A stretch of 64,000 bases of DNA from Halichoerus grypus (GCF_964656455.1 NC_135714.1:65559850-65623849), one strand, 5' to 3'; counted from the stretch's first letter, positions 10,481-21,679 are shown. Numbers and translations: made by a program. The notes: generated from the letters alone by a model not told the origin.

Positions 10481-11283
10481 TTAGAAAATGAAAATAATAC
10501 CACAGGAAATGTGCAAGAGCCTTTTTTAGTCTTTAGCAGGAAAAACTATAAGCTACTTCTCCAGGGACCTGAGACTAATACTGGGCTCTATTATTGTCCA
10601 TAACACGGTTTAGAGTATGGGCTGTTTTTTCAATACACTTATCAACATTTAGGAAGCTCTCAGATATTAGGTGCCACAAAGAAGGGGGTAGAGGAAAGGC
10701 ACAAATATTAACAAAACACAATTTTTGTTTGGAGGAGAGCTTATAGTTGCATGGGAAAAAGGGATATTACACTCATTAATAAGGAAGTTGGCAGGGAATG
10801 GAGTGGGAGGAAGGAGATGATCATGGGCTGAGTAGCAAAATGCCAACCTCGGTGCTTCAAATTGGAGCACTGACTCCCTACCCACTAGATACATTCGTGA
10901 CCCTAGGTCATCTAATCAGTTAATATTTCCTCCAGAATCGATCTTACAGGTAAACGATATCATTTTAGGAGAAAGGATAAGATCTTTCTACCAACCCAAA
11001 ATTGTCCCCTGCTTGCTAATGCCAGAAATTCCACCCTTTCATTAGCTCTGTCACCTATTAAAATGCAAACACTCTTAGGAGAGATTAGACTTTAAGCCAT
11101 ATAATTCAAGTGTAACTTACTGTGAATTTATTTATCAGATCTGAAAAGATGGTTTTAATAGAAGAAAGGATATACGTTGTAAACTTAAGATCTCTGAACA
11201 CCAGAGAAATGTTTGGGCAGGAGACAGAATACTTAAAACACTCCGTTACTGTAGGCTTTGGCAGTTCAATTTTCTTTCTGATT
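10481..11283. other. Unassigned sequence
   Basis: No gene or nameable repeat is visible between the L1M tail and the next SINE. Confidence 0.4.
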
Positions 11284-11296
11284 AAAATCGAATGAA

Positions 11297-11484
11297 GGGG
11301 CACCTGGGTGGCTCAGTCGTTAAGCGTCTGCCTTCGGCTCAGGTCATGATCCCAGGGCCCTGGGATCAAGCCCCACATCAGGCTCCCTGCCCAGCAGGAA
11401 GCCTGCTTCTCCCGCTCCCACTCCCCCTGCTTGTGTTCCTGCTCTCGCTACCTCTCTCTCTGTCAAATAAATTAATAAAATATT

Positions 11485-11515
<31 letters not shown>
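11297..11515 (+). mobile_element. Carnivore tRNA-Lys SINE, young copy
   Basis: The copy is complete: GGGGCACCTGGGTGGCTCAG head with the Pol III A box, CTGGGATCAAGCC B-box region, CT-rich body and (TAAA)n tail. Identical 13-bp target duplications AAAATCGAATGAA lie at 11284-11296 and 11516-11528. Confidence 0.97.
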
Positions 11516-11528
11516 AAAATCGAATGAA

Positions 11529-12159
11529 AGCAGTGCAACCACTGAATATTTGCAAAGCAACCAGAACATTGATTGTATGTTATTTTTACTACCAATATGA
11601 TTATGAATCTTGAAAAGATACTTGGGGAGTAGAAGGTAAGTTTTGTGGAAAGGGGACAAAAGAGCTTTCTATTTATTTCAGACTCGCTCACTGAAATTCT
11701 ACACTGGGGCAATAGAATATTCATTTGCCAAATGAACAGCTACCATGCTAGCCTGCAGGTCAGCTTCCCCTTAAAGTTCTGACCAAAACTCATATATAAA
11801 GCCATTCCCTCAGTTCTTTGGGAATACCAGGATACTTGGCACTTTTAAGCAAACAGAAAGTAAACACAGAGAGGAAATAAAGCATAAAAACAGCCTGATT
11901 TACACGGGAGGGTCCTGATCCTTTCTCGGTTAGCGATTTCTAAGGCTCTAAGGCCCTGCCTGTGCCAGGTCCTGTCTCCCAATCTATCGACCATGCAAGA
12001 GCAAAAGGGCCCATAGAGCATGAGAGCACCCGGCCTGGAGCCCTTAACTCTCACATCCCTGCACACAAACATCTTATGACCTCCCGCCAGGGGCCTAGGA
12101 ACTTCCCAGTGCTGCTGCCTCCCAATCTCTCCCACTCAGTCCCTGTGTCTGGTCACTTG
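11529..12159. other. Unassigned sequence
   Basis: No gene or nameable repeat. The minus-strand frames here are by-products of the adjacent SINE or featureless. Confidence 0.4.
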
Positions 12160-12236
12160 TTCAAGAGGTTAAGAGCATAAACTTTGGAGCCAGGTTGGCT
12201 GGGCTTCATTTCTGACCCTGCCTCACCCTAGATGGG
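12160..12236 (+). repeat. MIR SINE, left part (split by a MaLR LTR)
   Basis: 'TTAAGAGCATAAACTTTGGA' and 'GCCAGGTTGGCTGGGCTTCA' match the MIR 5' half. The element resumes at about 12554. Confidence 0.8.
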
Positions 12237-12553
12237 TGTCTTAGTACATTCGGGTGGCTATAACAAAAAACAACAGACCAAGTAGCTTATGAACAACAGA
12301 ATTTATTTCTCACGGTTCTGGAGGCCGGAAGCCTCACATCAGGGTGCCAACATGGTCAGGTGGGGGTTGCACACATCTCACTGTCACGGACTAAGGAAGC
12401 TCCGTGGGGTCTCTTCCATAAAAGCATTAATCCTATTCATGAGGGCTCTGCCCTCAGGACCCAAGAACCTCCCAAAGGTCCCACCTCCTAATACCATCAC
12501 CTGTAAGAGCTAGGATTTGAATTTGAGGGCACACAAATAGTCAGACCATAGCA
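12237..12553 (-). mobile_element. MaLR LTR (MLT1A/MST-like), antisense solo
   Basis: On the plus strand it reads TGTCTTAGTACATTCGGGTG ... GGTTCTGGAGGCCGGAAGCC ... TCCCACCTCCTAATACCATC ... TCAGACCATAGCA, the reverse complement of a MaLR LTR with TG/CA ends. The flanks 'ATGGG' and 'CTGGG' may be a decayed 5-bp duplication. It interrupts a MIR. Confidence 0.82.
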
Positions 12554-12650
12554 CTGGGCAAACAGAGCTTAACACATCTGTCTCAGTTTCCTCATCTAGA
12601 AAGGGAGCTAAGAATTGTACCAGTTGCTAAATTACTATCTCTCATCTCCA
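12554..12650 (+). repeat. MIR SINE, right part
   Basis: 'CTGTCTCAGTTTCCTCATCT' is the hallmark MIR core; this continues the copy at 12160-12236. Confidence 0.8.
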
Positions 12651-12659
12651 AACCCATCT

Positions 12660-13185
12660 TTCTGTCACCTGCTCTGTGATCTAGGCCTGGGACTCTGAGA
12701 GACACATTCCTGCGTAGTCAGCTGGCTTCTGCTTAGTTGTGAAGCGCTAGAGGGGCTGCAGAGCCGGGGGAACAAGAAGGAACTTGTTCCTCCAGGCGTG
12801 CTTCCTCTGGGCCTCACCTCAGCACCACCACCCTTCTCTCCTTCCTGCAGAGCCCCCAAATCCAAGCTGTACATCGCGGGCACGTGCAGAATCTGCCTCA
12901 CAGCGTGCTGGCCGGCACCCTCTCTTCAGACGTCTGAATTTCAACGCCTCAGTTGGGGCCCTTCCTCGAAGTATCTAAGAAGTTTTCATAATCCCATCTC
13001 TTTCCCTTGATCCCTCAGCCCTGGGGGTGAGACCTGCTTCCTGGTAATTGCTACACCCGCCCATATGCTTCTGACTCTTTCCGTTACCTAGTTAACTTTA
13101 CAACTAGTTAACAGTTCTTCACATTAAATTGCCTCTGTTTAAATTATTGGTGTAATTTCATTCTGCCGACAGACCCTGGGGACAC
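12660..13185 (+). mobile_element. Old LTR-like repeat, family not named
   Basis: The 3' half ('CCTGGGGGTGAGACCTGCTT', 'ACATTAAATTGCCTCTGTTT', 'CCGACAGACCCTGGGG') follows the plan of an ancient mammalian LTR-like repeat. Its end normally reads 'ttaaa...ctctgtttaa...gaccctgactgataca'. Related copies appear at 44498-44990 (+) and, inverted, at 21680-22110. The GC-rich frames at 12784-13010 lie inside it and are therefore not treated as exons. Confidence 0.5.
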
Positions 13186-13235
13186 AGGCACACCTATGTC
13201 AGAGGGCTATAGAGAGGATTAAATAAGTGCTCATA

Positions 13236-13451
13236 GGGGCGCCTGGATGGCTCAGTCGGTTAAGCATCTGCCTTCGGCTCAGGTCATGATCCCGGGGTCC
13301 TGGGATTGAGCCCCACATCGGGCTCCCTGCTCAGCGGGAAGCCTGCTTCTCCCTCTCCCTCTGCTGCTCCCCCTGCTTGTGCTTGCTCTCTCCCTCTCTC
13401 TCTCTGTGTTAAGTAAATAAAAATCTTTTAAAAAAAAAAAAATAAAATAAA
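13236..13451 (+). mobile_element. Carnivore tRNA-Lys SINE, young copy
   Basis: The head is GGGGCGCCTGGATGGCTCAG, with CCTTCGGCTCAGGTCATGAT and GGGAAGCCTGCTTCTCCCTC, and an A-rich tail. The 16-bp target duplications TAAATAAGTGCTCATA lie at 13220-13235 and 13452-13467. Confidence 0.97.
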
Positions 13452-13467
13452 TAAATAAGTGCTCATA

Positions 13468-13794
13468 ACTGTTCCTGGAGCAGTGTTTGCTCTACGGGTG
13501 TTCGCTGTTATGAGCTGGTAAGTTTGAAGCGGGGCTGGAACCCGTGTCTGCCCATCTTCTTCCCAAACAATATGATGTTCCGCTAATAAAAATAGCTCCT
13601 ATGTTCTTAGGCACTGGGCTTAGAGCTTTCACAGATGTTACCTCTTTTAAACTCCTTAAGCACCTCTTAGATGCTTTGCATTCTTGAAGTGTTTTTTTCT
13701 CTAACAATTGACATCAAGAAAGGTATTCCTAGTTAATACGTCCATTATCCTAAAAGGTTAGGCAAGTACTCCAACAGGCTCAAACATCGACATT
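13468..13794. other. Unassigned sequence
   Basis: No gene or nameable repeat between two SINEs; 'TATGTTCTTAGGCACTGGGC' near 13600 may be a MIR/L2 trace. Confidence 0.35.
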
Positions 13795-13810
13795 AGAATA
13801 ATAATTTTTT

Positions 13811-14010
13811 GGGGCGCCTGGGTGGCTCAGTCGTTAAGCGTCTGCCCTCGGTTCAGGTCATGGTCCCAGGGTCCTGGGATCGAGCCCTGCATTGGGCTCC
13901 CTCCTCAGCGGGAAGCCTGCTTCTCCCTCTCCCACTCCCCCTGCTTGTGTTTCCTCTCTCGCTGTGTCTCTCTCTGTCAAATAAATAAATAAAATCTTTA
14001 AAAAAAAAAA
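13811..14010 (+). mobile_element. Carnivore tRNA-Lys SINE, very young copy
   Basis: Near-consensus head GGGGCGCCTGGGTGGCTCAG, body and (AAAT)n/poly-A tail. Perfect 16-bp target duplications AGAATAATAATTTTTT lie at 13795-13810 and 14011-14026, among the cleanest in the window. Confidence 0.98.
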
Positions 14011-14221
14011 AGAATAATAATTTTTTAACAGGAGCTTCTCCAAATTCTAATAAATCTATTTATATCACTGCCCTGTGTGTCACCAGGAATTAACATAATT
14101 TAAATATATGTAAATGTGTGCGTGTGTGTCTGTGTCTATCTGGGGATTAAGATTTTGGAATTTCAAATTTTCTATTGTTCTGTGTATCTAAAGGACCAAT
14201 GAAATAATATAGGATTTTAAA

Positions 14222-14440
14222 AATGAAGTGCCTATTTTGTGCTAGGCATTAGGATATAAGTGTTGTCACAAATGTTATCTCATCCCATTTTATCCTTAAA
14301 ATATACTACTCTAGTAGGTACAATCAACTTCTTGGTACAAATATGTCCAAGGTCACATAGCTAGTAAAGTAACAGAACCAGGAATTGAAACCAATTCTTT
14401 CTAACTCAGAGCTCATGTTTTAGCCAATTCACCATGGGTC
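14222..14440 (-). repeat. MIR SINE, antisense
   Basis: 'AGTGCCTATTTTGTGCTAGG', 'GTCCAAGGTCACATAGCTAG' and a terminal 'TTTTAGCCAATTCACCATG' form the reversed MIR order. Confidence 0.8.
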
Positions 14441-15744
14441 ATAGGTGAGGGTCATTCTCCATAGCAGATCCTGAGAGAATAAAGTTTAGTGAAAACAGGA
14501 ACTGAGATAGAAGCAAATTCCTTTACTTAAAAAGTAAAGGGCTTAAAAAATAAGAGAACTGAATCTGGTACATTATCTTCTGACCTTGCTTTCAGAATTG
14601 CTCGTAAGCCCTGGGAAATTCTCAGCTTCTGTCACTGGGTTTCCAGAATCTCTCTCGTTCCATTTCATTTCAAGGATTTCTTCTCCCATTTCAGTTTTGC
14701 TATTGTAGAAGCAAAGTAAATGAAAATCCCAAAATGCCTTATTTCTGGGAGTATCCTTACCTTCCCAAAACAAGTCATTCTCTTTGAAAAAAATAAAAGC
14801 ATCCGCCAAAATAATGATATTTTAAAGGAACAATGTAGAGGGGAAGAAAACATACCTTTTGCTTCGTGCTTGATTTCAGGCCAACTCGGGAGTGACTTTT
14901 GGACTAGAGGAAAAATGAGAAAGAAATCTATGAAGAACACAGTATACAGTAGGACCTATTTTGAAGTCATTTCTTCTAGAAGGCGGAAGTCTTAAGTTAA
15001 AATCCTTTTCCCTATCTTTCCTTCACAGCCTCCAGAAATCTAAGAATGGAAGCACAGCTATAGACTCCAGTGTTGAATTTTACATACGGAACAGAAGACT
15101 GCTGAAGTCCTAGAGCTGAGAATGTAAAGACGCACCTACGCTTTGTCAATGCCTTGCTCATACTTACTGATTCAGCAGCTTTCTTAGAGGACACCGCAGA
15201 AACCACACACTGCAGCACAGGAGAAATTACCTCCAGCTATAATAAGACAGAGGGAAAAGGGGGAGAAATGAATAAAAGAAAAGGTCTGAAAGAAAGATGA
15301 GAAGGAGAAGAGGGAAACAAAGGCTCTGTAAAATGGAAAAAGACAAAATAGGAGCAGAATGAGGAAAAAAGCACATTTATGGCAAGATTTCCCACTGCAT
15401 TTCTATAGGGCAGAATTTAATCTCTGCTAATTTCAATACATCTTCATTAGACTGAAACAAAGCTCTCAAAAACATTAGTTTATATAGAAGGCTTTTTGTT
15501 TTCCAATTTGTTCATGATTATCTAACCTTATTTGGAATTAGGAAAGGTAAAACAGGCATTACTCTATGCATGAGCATAGTTTGGTATAGAATACCAATAT
15601 GATTTTTCTCCCAATGAGAAAAAAGCAAAAGTCAAACTATGTTTAGCATTCAGATAGTGAATATATTTGTTTCCAAGTGTACCATGAATCAAAGTTAACT
15701 CTAAACCAATTACCACAACACAGCTAGAAAAATGTCTAATTCGG
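14441..15744. other. Unassigned sequence
   Basis: About 1.3 kb, AT-rich, with an A/G-rich patch at about 15240-15370. Open frames on both strands around 14570-14995 overlap each other and show no recognisable domain. Confidence 0.4.
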
Positions 15745-17050
15745 TATCCTCAAACTATTGGATCTCAGGATCCCTTTACACTCTTAAAAATTACTGGGGC
15801 TCCCAAAAAGCCTTTTTTAATTGGGTTATATGCATAGGTATACGTTGTATTAGAAATTGGAACTGAGAAATTTTTCTAAATAGGTATTTATCAATTCATT
15901 TTAAAATAGCAATGATAAACCCATTCCATGTTACATAAAATACATTTATGTTTTTCATATATATCCCTAAACACAAAAAATTAGTCAGAAAATGGCATGT
16001 TTTTATATTTTTGCAAATCTCTAATGTTTAGTTTATATAGAAGACAGCTAGATCCTCATATTTGCTTCTGCATTTAATCTACTTCGATATATTTTGGTTG
16101 AAGTAAATGAAAACTCAGCCTCACTGAGATATGTGGTTGAAAAGGGAAAGAGCATTTGTAATAATCCTTTCAGATAATTGTGAATGTTCTTCTCTGATAA
16201 TATGGCAAAACTTGACAATTAGAGTTTCTTAAATGTTGGTTGCAATGAGAATCTGAAATCATAATAAACTGCTACATAAAAATGTGTTGGTCTACCTCAC
16301 ACTTTGAATAGATCTTCCCCCCCCACACACACACATGATTTTGTAGCATCATGCATTGGTCATTTGGCAAATAGTGGTTCCATGAATTATGCTGGCTTCC
16401 CAAATATTGACACATTTCATTACATAATATGAAAAAAAATCACATTTGTTAATCACCAACCTCACTAGAAAAATCTTCAAATGTTGGTAAGCTATCACGT
16501 TCACAGTAACAGATAGAAGTTTTCCAAAATTCCAATTTTCACTTGAAAGCTTGAATTCTATCATGGGCAACAAACACTGTCAGTCGCTTTTCACAAAGTG
16601 ACAGGCTCACTTCATTCATTTCTGTGAACACGTCTGCCAGCTACATGAGTCTGAATAACCACAGTTCATCTATCACTTGTTCTTTGAAGTTAAAATGGTA
16701 TTTCATGGGGGTAAAAAAAAGAGGCTAATTTGGCTCACAATTCAATCCTATAATCCTGCTTTTCTTCAAAATAGCCACCACAAGTTTGTGTGCAGAAGTG
16801 CTTTTATGCATACCTCCCATTTGTCATCTATATTACTAAAAAAAGGGATACTCAAAGGTTGAAATTTAGCAAACCTAATCATTTTTACCAGCAAGGGCAT
16901 TTTTAAGGGGAACTGGCATTTTCTTTCCTTCGGTGAAATGCACAGTGGGGCAGGCATATAATGACTACAGGTACAGCTTGGTGCCACCGCCTCAATTCCT
17001 GCTGAGGCACCCACAGTTTCAGCCACCACTGCTCTTGCACGATCAGTGCA
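15745..17050 (-). pseudogene. hAT (Charlie/Buster-type) DNA transposon with decayed transposase
   Basis: The plus-strand start 'CTCAGGATCCCTTTACACTC' near 15765 is a hAT terminal region. Minus-strand translation from about 17045 down to 16350 gives broken pieces of a hAT transposase of the kind domesticated as ZBED5 and FAM200. They include a 'GICTD..A..V'-like start of the RNase H-type core, 'HTNLWW' in place of the usual 'HTEVRWLS', and 'LADVFTEMNEVSLSLCEK' followed by 'LTVFVAHDRIQAFK'. Stops and frameshifts separate these pieces. It once catalysed cut-and-paste transposition in the nucleus and is now dead. Confidence 0.8.
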
Positions 17051-17417
17051 GATGTCGTCCAGTTAAAAAAAAAAAAAATAAAAGGAAAGGCCATCTTAGA
17101 ATTACTTATGAAGAGACTTTTGGCTTCATATTTCCTTCAAAAACCACCATTCTCAGTCATTAAAGCAGCTGAGTCAATAGTAATTAGACTCTCCTACAGT
17201 CAAGGAAATGGAGCTTCAGAGGAAGAGAGCCAAGGAAAAGCAAGTTGTCATTGTCCCCACCTTCTTCCTGCTGCCTTAGAGGAGGGAGACATAGAGACTA
17301 ATCAGCAATAAGCTTCCTTCCAATGGCCAGGAGCCAGAATGGGGAGGGAACTTGATCATAAATCGGTAGTGTTCATCTTACACTTATTTATATAGTGTTT
17401 TGAAATCCATCTAGACT
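17051..17417. other. Unassigned sequence
   Basis: Follows an A-rich stretch at 17066-17084. No gene or nameable repeat is visible. Confidence 0.35.
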
Positions 17418-17650
17418 ATTATGGGCTGAATTGCCTCCCTCCAAATTCACATGTTGAAGTCCCAACTCTCAGTGCCTTAGAATGTGACTGTATTTGGAGA
17501 CAGGGCCTTTAAAGAGGTAAATCAGATAAAATGACGTTCAGTGGGTGGGCCCTAATCCTATATGACTGAGGTACTTATAAGAAGAATAGATTAAGACACA
17601 GACAACACTCATGAACAGAGCAAACCATGTAAAGACAAGGAAGATGACAA
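17418..17650 (+). mobile_element. MLT1 LTR fragment, sense
   Basis: 'TTATGGGCTGAATTGCCTCC', 'AATGTGACTGTATTTGGAGA', 'GGGTGGGCCCTAATCCTATA' and 'CTTATAAGAAGAATAG' follow the 5' half of an MLT1 LTR. The 3' half is missing. Confidence 0.85.
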
Positions 17651-17756
17651 AAATCTAAAAAATGGAGGTCCAGCAAAACCAAATCCTGACTCAAAAGGGG
17701 TCATTAACATCACATTCATTGTCAACCATATACATCCTAAGGCAGAATGTCTGCAT

Positions 17757-17950
17757 CAGTGGTTCTCAAACCTCAGAGTTCATAAAGACCATTTTGGGGA
17801 CTGTTAACCATGCAATTTGCCAAACCCCAACTCCAGAAATTCCAACTCAGAAAGTCTGGGTGGCCCCCAGGACTGTGCATGTTAATGAGCACCCCAGGGA
17901 ATTCAAATAGATATATGGTACACAATCTACAATTTGAGGATGACTTGCCT
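17757..17950 (+). mobile_element. MER5A-like non-autonomous hAT element
   Basis: Begins 'CAGTGGTTCTCAAACCTCAG', continues 'CTCCAGAAATTCCAACTCAG', 'AAGTCTGGGTGGCCCCCAGG' and ends near 'ACAATTTGAGGATGACT'. These are the ends and core of a MER5A-type hAT-Charlie derivative. Confidence 0.78.
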
Positions 17951-18381
17951 GCCAAGGACAGCAGTAACTTGGGATGAGAAGTAAGAAAATACAGAAATTG
18001 GCATGAATTCTCTCTCATTTTCTCTTTGAAGAATCCAAATGCATGAATCTCTTTTTCCTTTCCCTTTTAAATGCCTGGTGTTAAAATTCTTAATTTGATT
18101 GAACCAGTGGGTGGGCAAGGATAATGGAAACAGGCTGAATGTTGGTAAATTACTCAAACTAGTCCAAAAGTAAATCTGCAACAGTTCTTCAACCTCTCCA
18201 ATTTAAAAACATGAGCAAACAAATTCTGTGTTTGTTTATATTTTTAGGAATTTAGAAATTGGGTTTCAATATCATATTCAATGCAATACACCTCCATGAT
18301 TATAGCCTTCATACTCAACTCAGTCATGAGAGTAAACCTGAACTAAAGGATAAGACTTCCACTTACAAAGGGGATTGATTA
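17951..18381. other. Unassigned sequence
   Basis: No gene or nameable repeat is visible in this AT-rich stretch. Confidence 0.4.
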
Positions 18382-18386
18382 AAAGT

Positions 18387-18823
18387 TGTGATGTTTAATT
18401 TTACGTGTCAATTTGACAGGGCTAGGAGATGTCCAGATAGCTGGTAAAATATTATTTCTGGGTGTATCTGTGTGGGTATTTGTAGAAGAGATTAGCATTT
18501 CATTCAGTTGACTGAGAAGAGATCCACCCTCACCAGTGGGAGGGGGAGGGGGCATCTTCCAATCCTTTGGGCACCCAAATAAAACAAAAAGGAGAAGGAA
18601 GGACAAATTATGTCTCTTTTCGTGAGCTGGGATATCCATCGTTTTGTGTCCTCAGACACTGGAGCCATGGTTCTCAGACCTTCCACCAGTGGTCCCCCAG
18701 TTCTTGGGCCTTCAAACCTGAACTCACCTCTATCACCAGCTTTCCTGGTTTTCCATCTTGCAGATAGCAGATCGTGGGATTTTTTGGATTCCAAAACTGC
18801 ATGAGCCAATTTCTTTAATAAGT

Positions 18824-18863
<40 letters not shown>

Positions 18864-18929
18864 GTGTGTGTGTGTGTGTGTGTTTATATCCTATTGGTTC
18901 TACTTCTCTGGAGAACCCTGACTAATATA
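18387..18929 (+). mobile_element. MLT2 LTR (ERVL), complete solo LTR
   Basis: It runs from TGTGATGTTTAATTTTACGT through CTGGTAAAATATTATTTCTG, GAGCTGGGATATCCATCG and CAGATAGCAGATCGTGGGAT to ACCCTGACTAATATA, the full MLT2 plan. 5-bp flanks AAAGT (18382-18386) and AAAGC (18930-18934) are consistent with an ERVL-type target duplication. Near the 3' end it contains a TC/TG microsatellite. Confidence 0.9.
18824..18882 (+). repeat. (TC)n(TG)n microsatellite
   Basis: About 59 bp of TC dinucleotides passing into TG dinucleotides, inside the MLT2 LTR. Likely length-variable. Confidence 0.95.
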
Positions 18930-19807
18930 AAAGCCAATCCAATTCCAGAGAAATAACATTTTCATTTGACATTAAATGAGTTCTTGCATCTCCCCTGGTA
19001 AATGTCTTATCTAGACAGAATGGTGGTTGGGCCTAGTAAAAGATCACCTGCATTACACATATTATACTATACATGCGGTCCTCCATTTACAAACTTGTAA
19101 CCTTCTAAAAATTTCTTTCATTAGTTAGGTATTAAGGACTTAAAACTCATTTTCCCCATAGAAATAATTTTATAGACTACAACACAAAGGCCTATTTAAT
19201 GTTGAATATAACTAAGATGCTATGCAATTTCAATAAAAAAATATACTATCACAATAGTAACAATTATACAAATAAGAAAAATAATAAAATCAATTAAGAA
19301 ACCATTTTGTTTTTTCCATTAACATTATCTTGAAAAATTGTATGAATCCAAAAGCAGATTTAATTTGAAGAGGATGGGGACTAAGGTAGAAATCCCAGAA
19401 TTCTGAAGAGCCTTGTTAGAAATTTTAAGATACGGTATTCACTGCTAATATATCTGATGCCCTCACCTTCCCCACCCAAGCAGATTGTTTCGCTTTTCTT
19501 GATTTAAGTGCATCCCCGGCATTTCTCTGATCTTCAGCAGCTATGAATGGGGCTCACTCAGGACTAGTAAGTGGTGAAGAGTAGCAGAAGAACAAAGTAG
19601 AGTTCGCCCAGGCCAGCCCTCTTTAGGGACTATTGCTTGTTGTTGCCTGTGCCCCAGCTTGAAAAACACAGAAATGGGGGGAGATAACCAAAAGGGGGAA
19701 AAACTTGTTTTTCTCAAACACCTGAGTAAAAATCAGAAAAGAGAGAATAGAGCAAGAAAGAAAAATAAAGAAGAAACTAAAATAAAAATAACACACAGCA
19801 ACAAATC

Positions 19808-20025
19808 ACGTTTTTGAGCACTTACAATGTGTCCCCACCATACTGTCCAACTTATGTTTTACAAGATACTCATAACAGGGCTAAGAAATAAGTATAATTA
19901 TATTATTATCTCAATTTTATAGGTCAGAAGACTGAGGCATAGAAAGCAAAGTCATATTGCTGATATGTGGTAGAACCAACTCCTGAACTTGTCGGTCTGA
20001 TTCATGGTCTTAAACACTATACCAT
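19808..20025 (-). repeat. MIR SINE, antisense
   Basis: 'TTTTTGAGCACTTACAATGT', 'TTTTATAGGTCAGAAGACTG' and 'GTCTTAAACACTATACCATT' are in reversed MIR order. Confidence 0.8.
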
Positions 20026-20330
20026 TTATATGAGAAAATTGCCTGAGAAAGCATTAGCAGAGTTCAGAGCAATGAAAATCACAGGACACACAGAAACTGT
20101 ATTGCATGAGTAATTGCTTCAAGAGGAAGAAAGGATGTCAAGGAAAAGACATGGTAGATCAGAAATTTATCCAACTCGTACTTGAGCTGGCATCAGTGGC
20201 CAAGAACCCCAGGATTGTTCTTTGGAGCCAGCAAATGGCAAGAAGGGAAGAAGAGGAGAGGAGTTTTGCGGTGAGGTGGGTTGGGGAAAGGTTATTATGC
20301 AATGGGCACTACAAATGCAAAACAGATTCA

Positions 20331-20361
20331 CAAGTTAGGCACATTAGGCGTGCCTAACTTG
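20331..20361. repeat. Perfect 11-bp inverted repeat
   Basis: CAAGTTAGGCA (20331-20341) and TGCCTAACTTG (20351-20361) pair perfectly around a 9-base loop, at the right end of the Tigger-like relic. Confidence 0.95.
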
Positions 20362-20378
20362 GGGACCACCTGCATGGT

Positions 20379-21679
20379 ATTTTATTATAAACTTCAAGAC
20401 ACTTAAATGAAAATAGCCTACCTAATAAGGCTAACCCTCCACCCCCACACACATACCCATACACTAAAAAAGAGGCAACAGCAGGAAAAAGCTTTATAAA
20501 AGAAATCCAGAATCTTCTTCTACAATCAAATTATTCCAGCCTATCTGGAATTCTGACCTTAACTCGGATAAGTCAGTGTTAATTAAAACAGTGTGTTCTA
20601 GAAAGTTACTGCAAAGTTGAAAACAGTGAGGGGTGAATGTGACTATTTATGAAAATGAGCACTCTGGCATCTAAGTTTGCAGCTGTGACTGAGGACATTG
20701 CATGCGGGACTTTAATGGAAACCAAAAGGGAATTTAAGTGACCCTTCTTAGCAAATATGACCTATTTTCCCTGCCCACATTGGGAAGGGGGCCCCAGTAT
20801 ATGATTCTTCTGCTACCTCTAGCAGAATTAGGAAATGTTTTAATTTGCTCTACTAACATTAAGAATTCAATTTAAGCCCCAGGATGAAACCGACAAGGGA
20901 GCACTCTTAAATATGGACTCTGGTCTGAGTTCCTGTAATTGGAGCTGCAGGGTAATTTAACGGGATCACTCTGCAAATGGGGTGCTTAGCAACCCAATAA
21001 TTCATGGGAGTACTTGCCTGCTCTTTTAGCAGGCTGTACTCAGAAGTGTCACCCCATGTTCAGAGACTGGAACAAGGGACACCTCTGAGCTGATGTGACA
21101 TGAGGAAAGTCTACTTCGTGTCCTCGTCTGTGCTTGCTTTCCAGAACAACACAAGAAGAAGTGGCTGAAATGGAAAGTTTCCAGAAATAAGAATGTTTGC
21201 CACTTATGACTTTTCTAGTGATAATGGTGCAGTCAAGACTGCACGGTCTTGAAAGAAGATAATCCCCTGACCTCTGGGTTGTTTTTTTACTCGATCATCT
21301 TTGGAAGAAATCACAAAGCCAGTTTAATTCAAAAGGCCTAGGACATTCTGAACGGTGACTCTTTCATAACATAGGGCTACCACCTCCTTGACTGAAGGTG
21401 AGGAAAAGTATCTGACTCTCCAACATAAATGTAAGGAGTCCTTCCTTTTTAGAGGAGTATCTGTGTAAAAGACTGGGACGAAATGCCTCTCTGGTCAATG
21501 AACTGCCACTCTGATTTTATTCTCTTTCCACACCTTGGGTCATTTGACAGCTGTGGACCCAATCCTGCCTGTGGGGGAGATGACTGGATGTTCTAATCGG
21601 GGAGCAGTGGCCGATCAGCATCAGTTGCTGTGGACATCTGCCGTTACTGTTTTGCCCTTCTTTCTGCTATTAGTGCTAT
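20379..21679. other. Repeat-poor unassigned sequence
   Basis: About 1.3 kb in which I can name no interspersed repeat, unusual for this window. It has a near-palindromic GGTGCTTAGCAACC at 20981-20994 followed at once by CCAAT (20993-20997). No reading frame of note. It could be a conserved non-coding element, but conservation cannot be judged from one sequence. Confidence 0.35.

Larger units (their letters stand above)
19070..20378. mobile_element. Tigger-like DNA transposon relic with degraded terminal inverted repeats
   Basis: The left end 'ATGCGGTCCTCCATTTACAAAC' region (19073 on) and the right end, read inverted ('CATGCAGGTGGTCCCCAAGT'), match as degraded inverted repeats. The left interior ('AAACTCATTTTCCCCATAGA') resembles Tigger family ends. 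The element would be about 1.3 kb and includes a MIR (19808-20025) that must be a later insertion or a sign that the two ends belong to different copies. No transposase frame is visible. Confidence 0.5.

Noticed and set aside
12784..13010. GC-rich frames with a CCTTCCTGCAG acceptor-like site at 12850
   Set aside because: The region reads as an old LTR-like repeat with relatives elsewhere in the window, so exon evidence is weak.
13811..14010. tRNA-like heads (A and B boxes) in SINEs as possible tRNA genes
   Set aside because: The boxes belong to tRNA-derived SINEs. The flanking CT-rich body, A tail and target duplications show retroposons, not functional tRNA genes.
18379..18809. Plus- and minus-strand frames of 64-101 codons
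   Set aside because: They lie inside a complete MLT2 LTR.
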